NCBI GenBank assembly: GCA_035378955.1
Contig: DAOSUS010000069.1
Coordinates: 1 to 9,050 of the forward strand
Direction of reading: 5' to 3'
Length of the DNA: 9,050 bases
Source: Candidatus Hydrogenedens sp.
Lineage (GTDB): Bacteria > Hydrogenedentota > Hydrogenedentia > Hydrogenedentales > Hydrogenedentaceae
Both the position numbers and the translations under genes were made by a program. Under the pieces are notes generated by a model. That model was not told the origin of the DNA and ran no database searches. It was given only the letters and a program-made list of their open reading frames with translations. Positions 1 through 6,636 of the stretch are shown piece after piece; position 1 is the first letter of the stretch; each line of letters begins with the position of its first letter.

Positions 1-773
1 ATAGTTTCTTGCCTTTACAAATTCCACTTTCACGAACCATTCAAAATGTAAGAATTCGAGTAACAGTAACACATCCAGACGTGAGCCAATTAAGAATGAA
101 ACTTATATCCCCCTATGGAACTGAGGTTTTACTCTTTACTTCAGACTCCCAAATAACGGGGACTGATATGGTTAATACTGTTTTTACGGATACATCAACA
201 ATACCTATCGGTTCTGGTTCTTCTCCCTATACCGGAGAATTTGCTCCTGCTATGCCTTTATCATCTTTTAGTGGAGAAAATATGTCGGGTCTTTGGACGC
301 TTCAGGTTGCAGATGCTGTTTCGGGAGACCAGGGCAGAGTAGAGGAATGGGCGTTAATATTTAACGCATGTGAAGGCGAAGGAACTTCCGAAGGAACCAT
401 AGAAGGGACGCAGGAAGGAACATCAGAGGGAATTCCCGAAGGAACCATAGAAGGACAGGTAGAAGGCGAAATACTACCTTACCATAATTGTGATTCGAAT
501 GGGAATTGGCGGATTGAGTTAGTTGAACTTCTGCGTGTAATTCAATTTTATAACGCAGGGGGCTATTCCTGTAAACAGGGAACGGAAGACGGTTTTGCAC
601 CTATTCCAAATGGACCCAGAAATTGCACCAATCACTCTGCAGATTATAATCCCCCAGATTTTCAGATAAATTTGAATGAGATTTTGCGTGTCATTCAGTT
701 ATTTAATAGTTTCGGCGGATACTATCATCAAGACCCAAATACTGAAGATGGTTTCGCTCCAGGACCTGCATAG
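1..773 (+). CDS. Secreted P-domain protein with EG-rich linker and dockerin-like C-terminus (5' partial)
   Basis: The reading frame is open from the left edge (first full codon at position 3), so the true start lies outside; a TTG at 9 is only an internal codon. About 256 residues are visible. The first ~120 match the proprotein convertase P/Homo B domain: HPDVSQLRMKLISPYGTEV, then NTVFTD, PYTGEFAP, and GLWTLQVAD followed by GRVEEWALIF. This beta-sandwich usually sits C-terminal to a subtilisin-like or other secreted catalytic domain, which may be encoded upstream. A Glu-Gly linker (372-482) and a duplicated dockerin-like module (489-770) follow, ending in TAG. The module is probably extracellular or surface-bound, judging from the family and cysteines. 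The gene converges on the fapA-like gene, with only 17 bases between the stop codons. The identity of the missing N-terminal part is unknown. Confidence 0.85.
   Translation, partial: SFLPLQIPLSRTIQNVRIRVTVTHPDVSQLRMKLISPYGTEVLLFTSDSQITGTDMVNTVFTDTSTIPIGSGSSPYTGEFAPAMPLSSFSGENMSGLWTLQVADAVSGDQGRVEEWALIFNACEGEGTSEGTIEGTQEGTSEGIPEGTIEGQVEGEILPYHNCDSNGNWRIELVELLRVIQFYNAGGYSCKQGTEDGFAPIPNGPRNCTNHSADYNPPDFQINLNEILRVIQLFNSFGGYYHQDPNTEDGFAPGPA
372..482 (+). repeat. Glu-Gly tetrapeptide repeat linker (12-base units)
   Basis: The coding sequence here reads EG followed by two variable residues, repeated (TS, TI, TQ, TS, IP, TI, QV), a period of four residues or 12 bases. An exact 18-base copy, CGAAGGAACCATAGAAGG, occurs at 389-406 and again at 437-454. 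The 48-base offset is exactly four units, which suggests duplication by slippage or unequal recombination. It is an acidic, flexible spacer between the P-domain and the C-terminal module. Copy number probably varies between strains (inference). Confidence 0.85.
489..770 (+). repeat. Duplicated dockerin-like C-terminal module
   Basis: Two related protein segments lie back to back. The first (489-602) begins CDSNGNW, continues IELVELLRVIQFYN and GGYSC, and ends TEDGFAP. The second (from about 624) begins with Cys, has ADYNPPDFQINL, then NEILRVIQLFN, GGYY and TEDGFAP close to the stop. The D-x-N/D-x-N start followed by a helix resembles the calcium-binding loop-helix of dockerins and EF-hands, and the duplication also matches dockerin style. 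I recall near-identical ELLRVIQFYN..GGYHC tails on many secreted proteins of Hydrogenedentota and Lentisphaerae, so it is probably a shared attachment or sorting module. The partner is unknown. Confidence 0.7.
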
Positions 774-790
774 TTTTTAATCATATACTT

Positions 791-2248
791 TTATGACACA
801 GCCAGAAGATGGATTTCTCCCATCGCAAGTGCTATTTTAACAGGACCTTTAATATATTCTCTTGTTTGAAATGTTTGATTTCCTATTTTTATAACCACTT
901 CTGGATAAAGATGTTTTCGTGCAATGGCTTGGGGTAAAGCCTTTTTTCTGGATTTTTCGACTAATTCGTTAATTTTTTTGTCCAATTCATCGATACTTTC
1001 TTTTATTGTTTTTGCCTGTTGAACAAGTTTTACATAAGCATCTTTCGCATCTTGGGGTAATGATTGCCAGCGATTTTGTAAGGGCTTAATACCTTTTACT
1101 ATCTTTTCCAATAGTTCTTCCTTCTCTTTTTTTTCATCCTCAAAAGGTTTAAGGTAGCGAGGTAAAAAATAATCTTCCCCCAGAACTAATGTTGTTTTAA
1201 TACACGCTTCGCTCCCTAATTGGTCTGCTTTAATTTCACCCAAAGCGATAATCTCTCCTCCTACAATTCTTCCTCCAACAATTACAGGTCCCCGAGAACG
1301 AACAAAAGACTGGTCAATTTCTTTTCCTACATATACCCCCTCTTCCGATTCTGCAAGCAAGTTCAGAAAATATTTTGCATTTATTGTACCCTTCGCGATT
1401 ACTTTTTTTTCAAAGCCACCAGTGATACCGCCAAAAACTAATAATTTCCCTTTGGTAGTTATATCTGCTTGTTCCACATAGCCCTTTATTTCTATATCGC
1501 CTTCTGCATAAACAACACTATCTGATTCGACATTTTTATTAATTACCAAATATCCCAGATGATGAATGTTTCCCGTTTCTAACCCCACGCTCCCTTGAAT
1601 TTCTAAAAAATTATCTACATGAATAACATCATCTTCTAATCGAAATCTACCATCTATTACTGCATAGAAATAAGTATTTGTTTCATTTGCTTTTACATTT
1701 TTACCTGCTCTTAAACGAATGGGTTTGGGTTTTTGAGCTGGAATTACTTTTCCAAATACATCAACCCCATCTTCTCCTTCTTTGGGAAGAATAATAATTG
1801 CTAATAGTTGTCTCGCTTTTACATTTAATTTTGCCTTAGGTTTTCGGTAATCCATCATTCCCGTTTCGGGGTCTATTTCAAAACCTTCAGCAAAGAAATC
1901 TTGCTGCCACTCAATTCTTCCTTCAACAGGTGGTGTCGGGTGCTTCCCACGCAATAATATAATGTTTTCAAAAATTTCTTCTTTCTCAATAATTTCTAAA
2001 AGACGATTCTTTGCATTTTCTATAATACCTGGTTCAAGTATTTTTTCTTCTTTCAATTTTCCTTCAAGGAATTCTAAAAGTTCATCCTTTTTCCAACCAC
2101 GAATATCACCGCTTATAAGCATTTGCATTTTGTCATCAGAAACTCTAAGTAAAAGAGGAATTGTAGGTTTATATTTAAATAATTCTTTTTCTTTTTTATC
2201 TTCCGTTTGTTTTTCTGATTTATTTATATTTATTTCATCATTCGGCAT
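791..2248 (-). CDS. FapA-family (DUF342) protein
   Basis: The 485-residue product has the FapA (flagellar assembly protein A, DUF342) layout. Residues 1-25 are a charged tail. Residues ~28-205 form the N-terminal domain, with GKHPTPPVEGRIEW at 101-114. Residues ~210-350 form a glycine- and valine-rich right-handed beta-solenoid, with the family signatures GGITGG (273-278), VYVGKEI (305-311) and VIVGGRIVGGEI (322-333). A charged coiled coil covers ~366-435, and a final beta segment contains PEVVIKIGN. The length is normal for the family. In some bacteria FapA influences flagellar assembly or polar localisation, but many non-flagellated bacteria have such proteins and their role is unclear. No flagellar gene is nearby. 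The ATG at 2246-2248 has no clear Shine-Dalgarno. It may be the last gene of the upstream operon or separately transcribed. Confidence 0.85.
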   Translation of the reverse strand: MPNDEININKSEKQTEDKKEKELFKYKPTIPLLLRVSDDKMQMLISGDIRGWKKDELLEFLEGKLKEEKILEPGIIENAKNRLLEIIEKEEIFENIILLRGKHPTPPVEGRIEWQQDFFAEGFEIDPETGMMDYRKPKAKLNVKARQLLAIIILPKEGEDGVDVFGKVIPAQKPKPIRLRAGKNVKANETNTYFYAVIDGRFRLEDDVIHVDNFLEIQGSVGLETGNIHHLGYLVINKNVESDSVVYAEGDIEIKGYVEQADITTKGKLLVFGGITGGFEKKVIAKGTINAKYFLNLLAESEEGVYVGKEIDQSFVRSRGPVIVGGRIVGGEIIALGEIKADQLGSEACIKTTLVLGEDYFLPRYLKPFEDEKKEKEELLEKIVKGIKPLQNRWQSLPQDAKDAYVKLVQQAKTIKESIDELDKKINELVEKSRKKALPQAIARKHLYPEVVIKIGNQTFQTREYIKGPVKIALAMGEIHLLAVS

Positions 2249-2269
2249 ATTTGATTTCTACACAATATA

Positions 2270-2297
2270 ATTTTAGTCTATTTATTATTTTAGTCAA
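2270..2297 (-). promoter_or_regulatory. Direct repeat and possible promoter before the fapA-like gene
   Basis: The 77-base gap between the CrtI-type gene and the fapA-like gene holds two copies of ATTTTAGTC (2270-2278 and 2287-2295), 17 bases apart, within two almost tandem 17-base units. Read on the minus strand, positions 2292-2297 give TTGACT, a good -35 match, but the base run 17 positions downstream is only a poor -10 (AAAATT). It could be a weak promoter, a two-site operator or chance in AT-rich DNA. The repeat itself is certain; its function is a guess. Confidence 0.3.
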
Positions 2298-2325
2298 TTT
2301 TTTATTATAAAACCAAATAATTATT

Positions 2326-3813
2326 TTACTTTGTCAATCCATATTTCTTTATTATTAATTCCGAACTTATTCGTCCTGATTCATAAATAGTGGGTAAACC
2401 ACTTCCTGGATGTGTTCCCCCGCCAACTAAATAACAATGTTCTACTTCTTCAAATTTATTGTGTGGTCGAAAATATAACATTTGCATTAAATTATGTGCT
2501 AAATTAAAAGTAGCCCCATTGAATATCCCCATATTTTCCCAGTCTGATGGAGTTATACAGTATTCTTGTTTTATATGTTTTTCTATATCTTTCATTGATG
2601 TCCGCTCTTTAATCCTTCCTATGACCTTATTTCTATAGTCCTTTTTAATATTATCCCAATTAATTCCAGAGGTATTATTTGGAACAGGAACGAGTACATA
2701 TAAAGCAGAATGTCCTTTAGGTACTAATGTAGTATCTGTAATGCTTGCATTGCGGATATAAAATGAAAAGTCTTCTGAAAGAATTTTCTTATTAGCTATT
2801 TCATCTGTATTCTTATGATAGTCTTCGGCAAAGTGTATTGTGTGATGGATTTCATCATACAATTTGTCCACTCCAAGATACAACATAAAGGTAGAACAGG
2901 AATATTTTTTCTTTTGTAGATTTTTTATGGAATATTTTTTTAATATACCCGGTTCGAAGAGAGAGCTCATAGCATAAGCAAAATCCGCATTTATAATAAT
3001 TTCATCTGCTTCTACTTTCGTTCCATCTTCTAAAACGATACCCTTAGCGGTTTTGTTTCTTACTTCTATTTGCTTTACTTTCGCATTGGTATATATCTTT
3101 CCACCTAATTCTTGAAAAGCCTTTGCCATAGCAGAGGAAATTTCGGACAAACCGCCTTCCACATGGTATATTCCAAAATTATGCTCTACAAAAGCAATCA
3201 TAGCAAATGCTCCTGGACACTTCCAAGGAGACATCCCTAAATATTTGCTTTGAAAGCAAAAACAAATTTTTAAATTTTCATCCTTAAAATAGTCGGTAAG
3301 AACATCATTAACCGTTCTTCCTATTGCCAGATGAGGAAGAGCTCTAATTAAATCTTTTCCTACCATATTAAAAGCAGAAAGGTACGGTTTTTGCAAACAT
3401 TTTTCCATATATTTAAACCGTATTCCTTCTCTCTTCATGAAATTTTCAAATCCTTTTTTCGCACTCGGAAAAATTTTCTCTATTCTCTGAGCCATTTCGT
3501 TATGTTTATCTGTAATATCCAGATGAAAATTTTTAAATGCTAAGCGATACATTGGGTCTAAACGAGTAATTTTTAAATAATCATGGACATTCTTACCTGC
3601 TAATTGGAAAACCTGTTCCAATATATATTTCATCATTAGAAAAGTTGGACCTAAATCGAACTTATAATCTCCTAAAATAAGGCTTTTATTTCGTCCTCCG
3701 ATTGATTCGTCTTTCTCATATATGCTTACCCTAAAACCTCTACTTGCAAGTATCATCCCTGCAGTTAATCCCCCGGGTCCTGCACCTATAATTAGGATAT
3801 GTGGAGTTTTCAT
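2326..3813 (-). CDS. CrtI/phytoene desaturase-type FAD-dependent oxidoreductase
   Basis: The 495-residue product has the full carotenoid desaturase/isomerase architecture. An N-terminal dinucleotide-binding fold has HILIIGAGPGGLTAGMILA near residues 5-23 and the acidic end of the second strand (YEKDESIGGR, 32-41). The middle has FGIYHVEGGLSEI at 213-225, equivalent to the Y-P-x-GG motif of the family. The C-terminal FAD motif is VGGGTHPGSGLPT at 463-475. Known members desaturate or isomerise long polyprenyl hydrocarbons at the membrane, and relatives act on other lipids. No phytoene synthase or other carotenoid gene is visible, so the substrate is open. The ATG at 3811-3813 is supported by a strong ribosome site. 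It lies 30 bases downstream of the ThiF-like gene and probably shares its transcript. Confidence 0.85.
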   Translation of the reverse strand: MKTPHILIIGAGPGGLTAGMILASRGFRVSIYEKDESIGGRNKSLILGDYKFDLGPTFLMMKYILEQVFQLAGKNVHDYLKITRLDPMYRLAFKNFHLDITDKHNEMAQRIEKIFPSAKKGFENFMKREGIRFKYMEKCLQKPYLSAFNMVGKDLIRALPHLAIGRTVNDVLTDYFKDENLKICFCFQSKYLGMSPWKCPGAFAMIAFVEHNFGIYHVEGGLSEISSAMAKAFQELGGKIYTNAKVKQIEVRNKTAKGIVLEDGTKVEADEIIINADFAYAMSSLFEPGILKKYSIKNLQKKKYSCSTFMLYLGVDKLYDEIHHTIHFAEDYHKNTDEIANKKILSEDFSFYIRNASITDTTLVPKGHSALYVLVPVPNNTSGINWDNIKKDYRNKVIGRIKERTSMKDIEKHIKQEYCITPSDWENMGIFNGATFNLAHNLMQMLYFRPHNKFEEVEHCYLVGGGTHPGSGLPTIYESGRISSELIIKKYGLTK

Positions 3814-3820
3814 ATTACTA

Positions 3821-3828
3821 TCTCCTTT
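3821..3828 (-). promoter_or_regulatory. Shine-Dalgarno of the CrtI-type gene
   Basis: On the minus strand this reads AAAGGAGA, with seven bases between its last base and the ATG at 3811-3813. It fills most of the 30-base gap to the ThiF-like gene and fixes the start so that the GAGPGG motif lies at residues 10-15, as expected for the family. The ThiF-like and permease genes just upstream have no comparably good site, so this enzyme may be translated more strongly than they are. Confidence 0.8.
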
Positions 3829-3843
3829 AACTCTTTTTCATTA

Positions 3844-4665
3844 TCAAGGTATTTGCTCACCCATTATTATACGCAAAACTGTATTCGCTTGTAGGTTCCC
3901 TGCAATACCAACTCGTGGAGCCATCAATCCAACTCCGGGTCCCGTAGAATTTTCTTCATCTCCAACTACATATAAGTATGATGTTACTTTTCTTACTTTG
4001 AGTGAATTTGAAGAAAAATAACCTGCTAAACCCGATGCACTTACAATAGGTTTATCTGGAAAATATTTATGGAAATTTTCAATTAACATCCGTTTTCCTT
4101 CTGCAGTATCAAAAGCCTCAACAAGTATATGGACATCTTGAAATAATGACCTTATATTATCTGGATTTATTTTTTCTCTATAAGTTTTTACCTCTACATA
4201 AGGATTAATTTTTTGAATAATTTCTTTTATAGCATCCGTTTTATACATTCCTATATGTTCTACAGAATACTGCTGTCTGTTTAAATTACTCGGCTCAACT
4301 ACATCAAAATCTACCAATACTAATTTACCTATGCCGATACGAGCCAGAGCAATTGCTACAGTAGAACCTAAACCACCTAAACCTGCTATTCCAATAATGC
4401 TTTTTTTTACTTTTTCATGAACTCCTGGACTATGGCGTGCTACCATCAAATATTCCAATTCATTATAAGAAGGAATTTCTCCCCGTTTAATAAATACTAT
4501 ATGGTCTTTATCCTTTACTTCTTTTATTAAATCAGTCTTATTATTTACAGGAAAACCGTTCCATATTATTATATCCGCATCCGGCTTATGTTTCTCCTTT
4601 ATCTCTCGTAACGATGTCCCTTCTACAACTTCATATTCTCTTTCGTTAATAAAAATGTATATCAT
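3844..4665 (-). CDS. thiF: ThiF-like E1 adenylyltransferase with N-terminal ThiS-like domain
   Basis: The 273-residue product fuses a ubiquitin-like ThiS-type domain (about 1-62) to a ThiF/MoeB/HesA E1-like domain. The second part shows the ATP-binding GIAGLGGLGS (92-101), VDFDVVEPSNLNRQ (118-131) with the catalytic Arg in the NRQ, a conserved Lys in MYKTDA, and EAFD at 183-186. The end, GLMAPRVGIAGNLQAN, matches the ThiF family 2 pattern known from clostridia. Family members adenylate the C-terminal glycine of a sulfur carrier. Here the fused ThiS-like domain lacks a terminal Gly-Gly and runs straight into the linker, so it cannot itself be the carrier. The protein contains no cysteine at all, hence no zinc CxxC pair and no thioester Cys. 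No other thiamine genes are nearby. The gene starts 8 bases after the permease stop. Confidence 0.82.
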   Translation of the reverse strand: MIYIFINEREYEVVEGTSLREIKEKHKPDADIIIWNGFPVNNKTDLIKEVKDKDHIVFIKRGEIPSYNELEYLMVARHSPGVHEKVKKSIIGIAGLGGLGSTVAIALARIGIGKLVLVDFDVVEPSNLNRQQYSVEHIGMYKTDAIKEIIQKINPYVEVKTYREKINPDNIRSLFQDVHILVEAFDTAEGKRMLIENFHKYFPDKPIVSASGLAGYFSSNSLKVRKVTSYLYVVGDEENSTGPGVGLMAPRVGIAGNLQANTVLRIIMGEQIP

Positions 4666-4673
4666 TTTTTCGC

Positions 4674-5630
4674 TTAAACTTTCTTACGAAATAATTTCAT
4701 CCTTCCTCGATATGTATCAATAATAACTGCTAAAATAATGACCATTCCTGTAATAACTCGTTTCCACGGCTCGGGAACACTTATTTGCACAAGACCTACT
4801 TCCAAAGTAGCAATAATAACAACGCCTAACATAGTTCCGATAATAGAACCTTTTCCGCCACTAAGGCTATTTCCCCCAATTACAGCCGCAGCAATCGCAG
4901 ATAATTCATAACCAATACCTGCATTAGGGTCCGATGAACTTAGTCTTGCACAATGTAGTAAACCTGCAAGAGAAGCCAGAAAACCTGATAGGATATATAC
5001 ACTTAATAAAACTTTTCTTACATTTATACCTGACAAATGTGCTGTTTCTTCTTTGGCTCCTATTGCAAAGCAATGTCTTCCCCATGGGGTATAAATCATT
5101 AGAAAGTGGATGAACAAGACAACAATTAGGGCTAATAATAGAGGGAAACGGATACCCATTATATTGGGTTCTGCAATTATATCCAGTTTCGAACCTAAAT
5201 ATTGTGTGATTGAGTTAGTAAAAAGATAGGTCAAGCCTCTTCCTGCTTCCAACATACCTAATGTTACTATAAAAGATGGAATATGCCACTGAATAACAAT
5301 AAATCCATTTATCAATCCACAAAGTATCCCTATAAAGAAACACGCAAAAATTGCAGAAGCAAGTGAATAGTCTTTGGTCAGTAAAATACCCAATACAGCA
5401 CCCGATAAACCTAATACAGAACCTACGGATAAATCAATCCCTCCTACAATTAGAACAACAGACATTCCTGTTGCTAAAAGTAATATATGAGGAATTTGAT
5501 TAACAATTGTAACGAATGTGGAATAAGTAAAAAAATATTTAGATTTGATACTAAAAAAGGCTATTAAAAATAAAAGAGCAACAATTAATCCTATTTGTTC
5601 TTTTAAAAAATTGATTATATTGGTTTTCAT
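4674..5630 (-). CDS. Sugar-type ABC transporter permease (RbsC family)
   Basis: The 318-residue product is a hydrophobic inner-membrane permease of the ribose/xylose/autoinducer-2 (BPD_transp_2) family. Hydrophobic segments begin at about residue 13 and continue to about 305, roughly eight to ten helices. Family motifs are GGIDLSVGS at 63-71, the cytoplasmic coupling-loop region GRHCFAIGAKEETAHLSGI at 184-202 (usually GANEEAARLSGI), and ELSAIAAAVIGGNSLSGGKG at 242-261. It should form a dimeric channel powered by an RbsA-type ATPase. No such ATPase gene lies on either side: the binding-protein gene is 9 bases upstream and the ThiF-like gene is 8 bases downstream. Its Shine-Dalgarno is weak, so translation may be coupled to the upstream gene. 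The exact sugar cannot be read from the sequence. Confidence 0.9.
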   Translation of the reverse strand: MKTNIINFLKEQIGLIVALLFLIAFFSIKSKYFFTYSTFVTIVNQIPHILLLATGMSVVLIVGGIDLSVGSVLGLSGAVLGILLTKDYSLASAIFACFFIGILCGLINGFIVIQWHIPSFIVTLGMLEAGRGLTYLFTNSITQYLGSKLDIIAEPNIMGIRFPLLLALIVVLFIHFLMIYTPWGRHCFAIGAKEETAHLSGINVRKVLLSVYILSGFLASLAGLLHCARLSSSDPNAGIGYELSAIAAAVIGGNSLSGGKGSIIGTMLGVVIIATLEVGLVQISVPEPWKRVITGMVIILAVIIDTYRGRMKLFRKKV

Positions 5631-5639
5631 AAGAACAGC

Positions 5640-6614
5640 CTATTTTTTTACGACTAAATCTACAGGGGTTTCTTTATCTTCAGGCACTTTCCCTGTTTTC
5701 AAGCATTCTAATGCATACTCAATTCCAAAAACAGCCAATTGGTCTGCATGTTGGTCCGCTGTAGCCAAAAGTTCACCTTTTTGTACCAATTCGTTTGCAG
5801 CAGAGATATTATCAAACCCTACGACTTTGACTTTATCCATAAAATTTCCTGCCTTTAATGCAGAAATGGCTCCTAATGCCATACTGTCATTAGCACAGAA
5901 GATACCCTTTATTTCTGGTTTTTCGGTCATTAAAGCAGAAACAACTTTATTTGCTTTTGACATTTCCCAGTCCCCATTTTCATCTGCAACAAGGTTTAAC
6001 CCTTTTTCTTTAATCGCATCTAAAAAGCCCTGCCTTCTCTGGATAGCATTATATGCCGTTGGGACACCATTAATTACTGCAACCTGGTCACCTTCTTTTA
6101 AAGATTTTGCGAGATAAAGTCCCACTTCTTTGGCTCCTTTACGGTTATCAGGTCCTACAAAGGGAATTTTAATTTCGTTTTGTTGAAGCACTTCTGCATC
6201 AAGACGATTATCTATATTAATTACAATTATCCCTTGTTTCAATGCCCTTTTACATACAGGGACTAATGCTTTGGAATCTGCCGGTGCAATAACAATAGCA
6301 TCCACTTTTTGTCCTATCATAGTTTCAACAAGTTGCACCTGACGATTAATATCCAATTCATCTTTAATTCCTTCAACAATTAAATCGTATTCTGATGAAT
6401 TATTTTGATGATGTTTTCGGGCTCCTTCTTCCATAGTCTTAAAAAACTCATTTGCGAGGGATTTCATAATTAATGCAATTCGCGGTTTCTTTACTTTTTT
6501 TTCTACATCTTTGTTATCGGCAGTTTTCCCACATGAAACATTCAAAATACCCAGAGAAATTATTATTAAAAAGGTTAAATAAGTTTTGGGCAGATTACAA
6601 TTTTTTGTTTTCAT
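5640..6614 (-). CDS. Sugar-type ABC transporter substrate-binding lipoprotein
   Basis: The 324-residue product is an RbsB-like periplasmic binding protein (Peripla_BP_4 type). The N-terminus has a basic start, a hydrophobic stretch (11-24) and a lipid-attachment cysteine at 28 (LNVSCGK). Asn at -3 of the lipobox is unusual. The mature part begins with PRIALIMKSLANEFF (44-58), the usual first strand and binding loop. It continues with VDAIVIAPADS (104-114), VINIDNR (131-137), NAIQRRQGFLDAI (189-201), GIFCANDSMALGAI (237-250) and VVGFDN (264-269). These are the conserved hinge and ligand-contact regions of the pentose/hexose group, but the ligand is not predictable with certainty. The ATG is supported by AAGGAG at 6623-6628. 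It sits 22 bases after zwf and 9 before the permease, clearly one transcription unit. Confidence 0.9.
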   Translation of the reverse strand: MKTKNCNLPKTYLTFLIIISLGILNVSCGKTADNKDVEKKVKKPRIALIMKSLANEFFKTMEEGARKHHQNNSSEYDLIVEGIKDELDINRQVQLVETMIGQKVDAIVIAPADSKALVPVCKRALKQGIIVINIDNRLDAEVLQQNEIKIPFVGPDNRKGAKEVGLYLAKSLKEGDQVAVINGVPTAYNAIQRRQGFLDAIKEKGLNLVADENGDWEMSKANKVVSALMTEKPEIKGIFCANDSMALGAISALKAGNFMDKVKVVGFDNISAANELVQKGELLATADQHADQLAVFGIEYALECLKTGKVPEDKETPVDLVVKK

Positions 6615-6622
6615 TAATCTTT

Positions 6623-6628
6623 CTCCTT
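6623..6628 (-). promoter_or_regulatory. Shine-Dalgarno of the binding-protein gene
   Basis: The minus strand reads AAGGAG with eight bases to the ATG at 6612-6614. It lies inside the 22-base gap after zwf. A strong site for the binding protein and a weak one for the permease fits the usual excess of binding protein over channel. Confidence 0.8.
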
Positions 6629-6636
6629 GCTTTTAT

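Noticed and set aside
389..454. Short repeats as a CRISPR or mobile-element signal
   Set aside because: The repeats are in frame, 12-base-periodic and encode a protein linker, without spacers of unrelated sequence.
361..600. Minus-strand open frame across the EG repeat
   Set aside because: It mirrors the repeat of a well-supported plus-strand protein and has no independent support.
774..790. Shared terminator between the two convergent genes
   Set aside because: The 17-base gap and flanks show no GC-rich inverted repeat with a T run.
1962..2270. 102-codon plus-strand open frame rich in Ser and Phe
   Set aside because: The composition is what the opposite strand of a Lys/Glu-rich coding region gives, and it lies within the FapA-family gene.
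2315..2326. AAATAATTATTT palindrome at the end of the CrtI-type gene as a terminator
   Set aside because: It is all A/T, has no loop and no strong stem, so it would not form a stable terminator hairpin; it is expected by chance here.
5545..6117. 190-codon plus-strand open frame opposite the binding protein and permease
   Set aside because: It is antisense to two well-supported genes, spans their junction, has a low-complexity composition and no recognisable domain or ribosome site.
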